Positions 7,011 to 11,756 of a stretch of DNA of 11,756 nucleotides are shown here, one piece after another (position 1 is the first letter of the stretch; every line of letters begins with the position of its first letter). Both the position numbers and the translations under genes were made by a program. A model generated the notes under the pieces. It made no database searches, was not told the origin of the DNA, and saw only the letters and a list, made by a program, of their open reading frames with translations. Source of the DNA: Sulfurimonas sp. (GTDB lineage Bacteria > Campylobacterota > Campylobacteria > Campylobacterales > Sulfurimonadaceae); contig WFPU01000074.1 of the NCBI GenBank assembly GCA_015487435.1, positions 1-11,756 on the forward strand, given 5' to 3'.

Positions 7011-7036
7011 CTTTACTTTAAAAATATCTATTAAAA

Positions 7037-7045
7037 TGATAAAAT
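7037..7045 (+). promoter_or_regulatory. Candidate extended -10 promoter for glmU
   Basis: TGATAAAAT is a TGn-extended -10 element that would start transcription near 7052, about 24 bases before the glmU ATG. A perfect TATAAT at 7001-7006 on the same strand is an alternative with a leader of about 60 bases. Neither has a recognisable -35. The glmU ribosome binding site is weak (AAGAAG at 7065-7070, 5 bases before the ATG). The whole 107-base divergent region is AT-rich and contains nothing else I can identify. Confidence 0.4.
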
Positions 7046-7075
7046 TCTCAAAACAATATATATAAAGAAGATTAA

Positions 7076-8380
7076 ATGAAGAAAAATGATATTAGTATAA
7101 TCATACTAGCTGCTGGAAAAGGTAGTCGTATGAAGTCAAGTAAGGCCAAGGTTTTACATAACATTAGTGGTAAACCCATGCTTTATCATATTATAAAAGC
7201 TTCACTAGAGATAAGCGATGATATCTCAGTTGTAATTGCACATCAAAAAGAAAAAATTCAAGAACAAATGAATTCTTACTTTGATGATATTAATTTTATT
7301 ATTCAAGATACAAAAAACTTTCCAGGGACTGGTGGGGCTATGAAAAATATAAAGCCAAAAAATGAAAAAGTCTTAGTTTTAAATGGAGATATGCCACTGA
7401 TAGATGCACAATCTTTAGATGGATTTTTAACTACTGATGCTGATATAATTATGTCAATTTTTGAGCTTGAAAACCCTGATGGATATGGTCGTGTTCATAT
7501 AAAAAGAGGACAAGTTCAATATATAGTTGAACAAAAGGATGCGAATGAAGATGAATTAAAAATTAAAAGTGTAAATGCAGGTATTTATGCATTTTCTAAA
7601 GATGTAATAGAAAAATACATACCTCTTTTAAGTAATAACAATGCGCAAAAAGAGTACTATTTAACAGATGTTATATCGATGGCAAAAAAGGACAATTTAA
7701 ACATAAAACCAATAGTAGTAAATAAAGAAAAATTCAAAGGTGTAAACTCTAAAAAAGATTTGAGTGATAGTGAAATTATTATGCAAAATAAGATTAAAGA
7801 AAAATGGATGACTTTAGGTGTTAGTATGCAACTTCCCTCAACAATATACATAGAGGATAGTGTAACTTTTAAGGGTGAATGCCAAATAGAAAACGGATGT
7901 CGTTTAACAGGAGAGACACTTATAGATAATTCACATATAAAAAGTGGATCCGTGATAGAAGATAGTATTGTTAAAAATTCAGATATAGGTCCATTGGCGC
8001 ATATTCGCCCAGCTTCATATATAAAAGATTCTCATATAGGAAACTTTGTAGAGATTAAAAAAAGCTCACTTGAAGGTGTAAAAGCTGGTCATCTTAGCTA
8101 TATTGGTGATGCACAAATTAGTGAGGGTACCAACATTGGTGCAGGGACTATTACATGTAACTACGACGGTATTAATAAATACAAAACTATCATAGGTAAA
8201 AATGTATTTATAGGTAGTGATACTCAAATAATCGCTCCAATAACTATAGAGGATGATGTAATTATAGCTGCTGGAACTACTGTTACAAGTGGTAAAATAG
8301 AAAGTGGCTCTATGGCCATAAATAGAGAAAAGCTTAAGACGATTAAGGGCTTTTACTATAAATATTTTGGAAAAAAATAG
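7076..8380 (+). CDS. glmU: Bifunctional GlmU: GlcNAc-1-P uridyltransferase / glucosamine-1-P acetyltransferase
   Basis: This 434-residue cytoplasmic enzyme makes UDP-GlcNAc, the precursor of peptidoglycan and lipid A, by acetylating glucosamine-1-phosphate and then joining it to UTP. The N-terminal nucleotidyltransferase domain (about 1-230) shows LAAGKGSRM (11-19), PGTGGA (83-88), NGDMPL with metal ligand Asp105, and SVNAGIY (165-171). The C-terminal part is a left-handed beta-helix of hexapeptide repeats with the acetyltransferase active site: HIRPAS (309-314), KAGHLSYIGD with His339 as the likely base, and NIGAGTITCNYDG (353-365). It is about 20 residues shorter than E. coli GlmU (456), the difference lying mainly at the C-terminal tail, as in other Campylobacterota as far as I recall. 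The peroxidase gene begins 2 bases after the stop. Confidence 0.97.
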   Translation: MKKNDISIIILAAGKGSRMKSSKAKVLHNISGKPMLYHIIKASLEISDDISVVIAHQKEKIQEQMNSYFDDINFIIQDTKNFPGTGGAMKNIKPKNEKVLVLNGDMPLIDAQSLDGFLTTDADIIMSIFELENPDGYGRVHIKRGQVQYIVEQKDANEDELKIKSVNAGIYAFSKDVIEKYIPLLSNNNAQKEYYLTDVISMAKKDNLNIKPIVVNKEKFKGVNSKKDLSDSEIIMQNKIKEKWMTLGVSMQLPSTIYIEDSVTFKGECQIENGCRLTGETLIDNSHIKSGSVIEDSIVKNSDIGPLAHIRPASYIKDSHIGNFVEIKKSSLEGVKAGHLSYIGDAQISEGTNIGAGTITCNYDGINKYKTIIGKNVFIGSDTQIIAPITIEDDVIIAAGTTVTSGKIESGSMAINREKLKTIKGFYYKYFGKK

Positions 8381-8382
8381 AT

Positions 8383-9378
8383 ATGAATATAAAAAAAATA
8401 TTAACAATAATTACAATTATTAGTAGTTCTCTTTATGCAGGTTTTATAGCATCTGACTGGATAAAACCAGATTTTGTTCCAACTCCACATGATAATAGAT
8501 TAACACAAGAGAGAATTGAGTTGGGTAAGCTATTGTACTTTGATAAACGCCTATCAAGCTCAAACAAAATATCTTGTGCAACTTGTCATGATCCAAAACT
8601 TGGTTGGAGTGATGGAATCTCAAAATCAATTGGACATAATGGAGCTGAGGGTCCTAGAAATTCACCAACCATCATAAATACAGCATATCAAGAACATCAA
8701 TTTTGGGATGGAAGAGCTAAAAGTTTAGAAGAACAAGCACTAGGTCCTATCGAAAATGAACTGGAGATGAATATGCCACTAGATAAGCTCATCCCTAAAC
8801 TTAAAAAAATAGATGGATATGTGAAATTATTTAAAAAAGCATATCCAAATTCGGAAATCACAAAAGATACTTTAGCAAAAGCTATAGCATCCTTTGAGAG
8901 AACAGTTGTCTCTACTGAAGCACCATTTGATAGATATATATTAGGTGATAAAGAAGCAATATCTAAACAAGCAAAAGCAGGATTTGAACTTTTTACATCA
9001 AAAGGTCGCTGTACAGATTGTCACAGTGGATTTAACTTTGCAGATGGAAGTTTTCACAACCTTGGTTTAGGTGATGGAGATAAGGGTAGAATTAAAACTA
9101 GAAAAGGTGTTGAAATATCAACTGGCGAGATGAAAACTCCTACTCTTAGAGATATAACAAAAACTTCGCCATATTTTCATGATGGTTCTGTAAAAACTAT
9201 GCATGAAGCGGTAGCAATATGTGGAAATGGTGGAAGATTTACAAATGCAAAGGATTTATCTCATCTTATAATAGATAGAAATTTAAACATAGATGAGATA
9301 GAAAAACTTGTTGCTTTTTTAAGAACTTTAGAGGGTAAAACTATGGATATTAGTATACCAACTAAATTTCCACAATAA
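8383..9378 (+). CDS. Periplasmic di-haem cytochrome c peroxidase (CcpA/MauG superfamily)
   Basis: This 331-residue exported protein is predicted to reduce hydrogen peroxide to water in the periplasm with electrons from cytochrome c. A signal peptide (about 1-19, ending SSLYA) precedes two covalent haem motifs, CATCH (65-69) and CTDCH (210-214). Family stretches include RNSPTIINTAY (92-102), FWDGRAKSLEEQALGPI (107-123) and MKTPTLRDI with SPYFHDGSV (250-270). Where classical peroxidases have a Met ligand to the C-terminal haem (AVxxMG) and MauG has Tyr (YxxGG), this protein reads AVAICGNGG, putting Cys280 at that position by eye. The ATG lies 2 bases after the glmU stop, with GGA at 8369-8371 as a modest binding site, so it is probably transcribed and perhaps translated with glmU. 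Peroxidase activity is likely but not certain. Confidence 0.92.
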   Translation: MNIKKILTIITIISSSLYAGFIASDWIKPDFVPTPHDNRLTQERIELGKLLYFDKRLSSSNKISCATCHDPKLGWSDGISKSIGHNGAEGPRNSPTIINTAYQEHQFWDGRAKSLEEQALGPIENELEMNMPLDKLIPKLKKIDGYVKLFKKAYPNSEITKDTLAKAIASFERTVVSTEAPFDRYILGDKEAISKQAKAGFELFTSKGRCTDCHSGFNFADGSFHNLGLGDGDKGRIKTRKGVEISTGEMKTPTLRDITKTSPYFHDGSVKTMHEAVAICGNGGRFTNAKDLSHLIIDRNLNIDEIEKLVAFLRTLEGKTMDISIPTKFPQ

Positions 9379-9409
9379 CAAAACAAAAATTAAATAAAGT
9401 AGGTACAAA

Positions 9410-10069
9410 ATGAAACAAATAATAAGCGTCTTTTTAATAACATTTCTTTTCTTTAGCACTCTAAATGCAAAAGATTTAGACAAACATGCAATAATAAATG
9501 AGATGATTAAATCTTATGGTGGAGAAGAGAGTCTCTTGCAACTTTTAAACTACAAGCAAACTTGGAAAATAGAGTTTATGTCTTCTGATGATAGTGGTTT
9601 TGATAATAGAGAAGTTGTCATGCCTAATTATCTTCGTACAGAAATAATTTATCCTCATAAAACGGAAATAAGGATTATAAACAAAGATTCTGCACAAAAA
9701 ATATTTTCAGGTAAGACTACACAAATTAAAGGTCCAATGATAAATGCTGTAAAACTTCAACTTATGAGACTTTATACACCACTTGTTTTAAAAAATAAAA
9801 TTAAAAACTTAAATATAACTCAAAATTCTAAACAATATATATTAGAATTAGAAAAAAATAATATGAAAGTTGAGTACATAGTTTCTAAAAAAACACTACT
9901 GATAGAAAAAACTATAGGCAGGCTTCAAATGGGACCAAGACAATTAGAATTTTTAACTAAATATGATGATTACAAGCCTGTAAAAGGCGTTATGATTCCT
10001 CACAAAGAAACCAAGTTTGTTGGTAGTTTAAATACAGCTGTAATGACATTAGATAAAAATTCATTTTAA
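9410..10069 (+). CDS. Periplasmic LolA-like protein (outer-membrane lipoprotein-sorting fold), putative
   Basis: This 219-residue protein has a signal peptide (about 1-20, ending STLNA before KDLDKH) without a lipobox cysteine, so it should be a soluble periplasmic protein. The mature part begins with a helix (HAIINEMIKSYGGEESLLQL) and continues with alternating beta strands, including YKQTWKIEF, YLRTEIIYPHKTEIRII and MKVEYIVSKKTLLIEKTIG. This pattern resembles the LolA/COG2834 fold, which binds lipid chains in a half-barrel. I do not recognise a more specific family, and it is unlikely to be LolA itself. AGG at 9401-9403 lies 6 bases before the ATG. The gene follows the peroxidase by 31 bases on the same strand, which suggests one transcript. 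Function is unknown; lipid or lipoprotein handling at the envelope is inference from fold alone. Confidence 0.6.
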   Translation: MKQIISVFLITFLFFSTLNAKDLDKHAIINEMIKSYGGEESLLQLLNYKQTWKIEFMSSDDSGFDNREVVMPNYLRTEIIYPHKTEIRIINKDSAQKIFSGKTTQIKGPMINAVKLQLMRLYTPLVLKNKIKNLNITQNSKQYILELEKNNMKVEYIVSKKTLLIEKTIGRLQMGPRQLEFLTKYDDYKPVKGVMIPHKETKFVGSLNTAVMTLDKNSF

Positions 10070-10152
10070 AATATTAAATTTTACAAATGCTTAAGTAAAA
10101 CTTGAACTAATATGTTTGATTTACTTGTATTTATCGTGAAGGTTAGTATCGT

Positions 10153-10177
10153 TATAATTACATAAATATGCTATGAT
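10153..10177 (+). promoter_or_regulatory. Candidate -10 elements of the proA promoter
   Basis: Two -10-like boxes lie in the 135-base gap before proA: a perfect TATAAT at 10153-10158 and TATGAT at 10172-10177, the latter preceded by TG at 10169-10170 (extended -10). They predict transcript starts near 10165 and 10184, giving leaders of about 40 and 21 bases. No good -35 hexamer fits either. The upstream half of the gap contains AAGTAAA (10093-10099) and its inverted copy TTTACTT (10120-10126), but nothing like a strong terminator. Confidence 0.4.
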
Positions 10178-10204
10178 ACATTTAATATAGGATTAAGGCA
10201 AAAA

Positions 10205-11437
10205 ATGGAACAGTTTTTAAGTAAAGCAAAAGATGCAAGTAGAGTATTATCTACTATCAGCGGCAAAGAAAAAAACAGAATTTTAAATGAGATGGCAGCG
10301 GCTCTTAGAAGTAATTTAATGAATTTATTGGAAGCTAATGCTAAAGATATGCATAATGGTAGAAAAAATAATCTTTCATCTGCACTTATGGATAGATTGT
10401 TTCTTGATGAAGAGCGAATTGACGCTATGGCAGTTGCAATTGAAGAGATTGCAGCTTTAAAAGATCCTGTTGGTCGTGTACTTGATGGTTGGATAACTGA
10501 AGATGGATTAAATATTCAAAAAGTAAGTATCCCTATTGGTGTGATAGGTATTATCTATGAATCTCGCCCAAATGTTACAAGTGATACAGCAGCTTTATGT
10601 TTTAAAAGCTCAAATGTTTGTGTGTTAAAAGGTGGTAAAGAAGCTCAATATTCTAATGAAGCTATAGCTAAAGTACTTCAATATGTTTTGAAAAAAAATA
10701 ATCTTCCAGAGGCTTTAATCTCTTTAATCCCTGATGCTTCAAGAGAGGGTGTAGATAAACTTATTAAGATGGATAAATATGTTGATTTAATTATTCCTCG
10801 TGGAGGAGCAGGACTTATCAAGCATGTTAGTGAAAACGCAACTGTAAGTGTAGTAAAGCATGACAAGGGGCAATGCCATACTTACATAGATAAAGATGCA
10901 AAATTAGATAATGCAATAGCTATCGCAATAAATGCAAAAGTACAACGCCCTGGCGTTTGTAATGCTATGGAGACTTTGCTTGTTGATAAAGATATTGCAG
11001 ATGAAGCACTACCAAAATTAAAAGTTGAATTTGATAAAGCTCATACAGAGTTAAAAGGTTGCGCAAAGACTCAAGCTATCATAGATGTAGCTAATGCAAC
11101 TGATGAAGATTATGATACAGAATATTTAGCTAATATTTTAAATATAAAAGTAGTAGATGGGGTAAATGGTGCGATTGAGCATATAGTTAGGTTTGGTTCT
11201 GGTCATTCTGAAGCTATTATTACTGAAAATATCACAACAACGGAGCAATTTTTAAATGCTATTGATGCTGCTGCTGTATATGTAAACGCTTCAACTCGTT
11301 TTACAGATGGTGGAGCTTTTGGATTTGGCGCAGAAGTAGGAATAAGCACAAACAAACTTCATGCCCGCGGTCCAATGGGGATAGAGGGACTTACAACATA
11401 TAAATTTAAAATTTATGGAAGTGGTCAGATTAGATAA
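10205..11437 (+). CDS. proA: Gamma-glutamyl phosphate reductase ProA
   Basis: This 410-residue cytoplasmic enzyme reduces gamma-glutamyl phosphate to glutamate-5-semialdehyde with NADPH, the second step of proline synthesis. It is an aldehyde-dehydrogenase-fold protein of normal family length. Visible marks are IPIGVIGIIYESRPNVTSD (109-127), VCVLKGGKEA (138-147), IIPRGGAGLI (196-205), the catalytic Cys252 in QRPGVCNAMETLL, and the ProA signature VNASTRFTDGGAFGFGAEVG (360-379). The start is secure: AAGG at 10195-10198 lies 6 bases before the ATG. Its partner proB is not in the window, so proA appears to be a single transcription unit with its own promoter. It converges on the siroheme gene with the two stop codons directly adjacent. 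Confidence 0.97.
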   Translation: MEQFLSKAKDASRVLSTISGKEKNRILNEMAAALRSNLMNLLEANAKDMHNGRKNNLSSALMDRLFLDEERIDAMAVAIEEIAALKDPVGRVLDGWITEDGLNIQKVSIPIGVIGIIYESRPNVTSDTAALCFKSSNVCVLKGGKEAQYSNEAIAKVLQYVLKKNNLPEALISLIPDASREGVDKLIKMDKYVDLIIPRGGAGLIKHVSENATVSVVKHDKGQCHTYIDKDAKLDNAIAIAINAKVQRPGVCNAMETLLVDKDIADEALPKLKVEFDKAHTELKGCAKTQAIIDVANATDEDYDTEYLANILNIKVVDGVNGAIEHIVRFGSGHSEAIITENITTTEQFLNAIDAAAVYVNASTRFTDGGAFGFGAEVGISTNKLHARGPMGIEGLTTYKFKIYGSGQIR

Positions 11438-11756
11438 TTACTTTTTGCTCCAGCTATCTATGTAATCTTTAGCCTTTTTATCTAAAAAATGCATCCTCCT
11501 CTTACCTTTTGGCATTGTTTTTCTGAAATTTTTCATCTCTTTTAAAAACTCACTTATTCCCTCTGGAATTAAGTTTTTTAAATATGTTTTTAGATATTTA
11601 GACACAGCAGGGGAGCTTCCAGATGTTGAAATTGCTATAGTCAAATCATCTTTTTTAATGTATGAGGGAAATATAAAATCGCAATACTCTACTGAATCAA
11701 CACAGTTACACAAACATTTATATTTTTTTGATTCTTCAAATATCTTAGCTTGAAGG
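11438..11756 (-). CDS. Precorrin-2 dehydrogenase / sirohydrochlorin ferrochelatase (CysG N-domain/Met8 type), C-terminal part
   Basis: The frame is open to the window edge, so the start lies beyond 11756; 105 residues plus the stop are visible. The sequence matches the family that oxidises precorrin-2 with NAD+ and inserts iron to make siroheme, the cofactor of sulfite and nitrite reductases. Recognisable stretches are CNCVDSVEYCDFIFPSY, covering the end of the Rossmann-type NAD domain, then LTIAISTSGSSPAVSKYLK, followed by a helical tail with EGISEFLKEMKNFRKTMP. The gene ends soon after this tail, so the fused uroporphyrinogen methyltransferase domain of E. coli CysG is absent; the stand-alone form is common in Campylobacterota. 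A TTG at 11711-11713 is in frame but lies inside the conserved region, so it is not the start. Confidence 0.85.
   Translation of the reverse strand, partial: LQAKIFEESKKYKCLCNCVDSVEYCDFIFPSYIKKDDLTIAISTSGSSPAVSKYLKTYLKNLIPEGISEFLKEMKNFRKTMPKGKRRMHFLDKKAKDYIDSWSKK

Noticed and set aside
8066..8407. A 113-codon open frame on the minus strand antisense to the end of glmU.
   Set aside because: It lies wholly opposite the conserved acetyltransferase domain apart from a small overhang into the peroxidase start, its protein is a low-complexity Tyr/Ser/Thr/Phe mix typical of antisense reading, and it resembles no family.
10093..10126. Inverted repeat AAGTAAA/TTTACTT in the gap before proA, considered as a terminator or operator.
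   Set aside because: The arms are 7 A/T-rich bases with a 20-base loop and no following T run. In sequence this AT-rich, such pairs are expected by chance.
11438..11713. A complete 91-residue protein starting from TTG at 11711-11713.
   Set aside because: The frame stays open to the window edge and the residues before the TTG fit the siroheme dehydrogenase family, so this is a truncated view of a longer gene.
1..11756. A mobile element, CRISPR array, toxin-antitoxin pair or defence island.
   Set aside because: No transposase, integrase, direct-repeat array, paired small genes or defence domains are visible. Almost every base is in recognisable chromosomal genes, apart from the 107- and 135-base promoter gaps.

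Overview
The window is an AT-rich, densely packed stretch of bacterial chromosome. Gene content, protein sequences and operon style point to a marine or sulfidic-habitat member of Campylobacterota (Epsilonproteobacteria), most likely a Sulfurimonas-like organism. That placement is inferred from resemblance and was not tested by a search. No insertion sequence, tRNA, rRNA, CRISPR array or prophage signal is visible, and there is no gene-free stretch over 300 bases; the longest gap is 135 bases.

Layout. The plus strand opens with the tail of a small VF530/DUF2132-type DNA-binding protein gene (1-117) and, 11 bases later, a Tas-like aldo/keto reductase (129-1148). Facing it, a six-gene minus-strand cluster runs from 6968 down to 1158: motA, motB, fliP, trmA, a secreted coiled-coil/SH3-like protein, and recQ. 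Its junctions are 2 bases, a 1-base overlap, 7 bases, 1 base, and a short gap holding a possible leader peptide. A 107-base divergent promoter region (6969-7075) separates this cluster from a plus-strand cluster of glmU, a di-haem cytochrome c peroxidase and a periplasmic LolA-like protein (7076-10069). After a 135-base gap comes proA (10205-11437). The window ends inside a minus-strand gene for the siroheme-forming precorrin-2 dehydrogenase/ferrochelatase, whose stop codon abuts that of proA.

How the genes work together. motA and motB make the flagellar stator and fliP makes part of the flagellar export gate, so the front of the minus cluster serves motility. The stator resembles the Na+-driven PomA/PomB type more than the H+-driven type. 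The rest of that transcript is housekeeping: tRNA m5U54 methylation (TrmA) and DNA repair (RecQ). The plus cluster combines UDP-GlcNAc synthesis with periplasmic peroxide removal.

The region is mostly conventional, and I do not see a new multi-gene system. The points most worth a second look are residue- and junction-level: a cysteine at the place of the Met/Tyr haem ligand in the peroxidase, an Fe-S-like cysteine set in TrmA, the Na+-type stator residues with a three-cysteine MotB tail, the leader-peptide arrangement at the recQ start, and the uncharacterised secreted protein between trmA and recQ.
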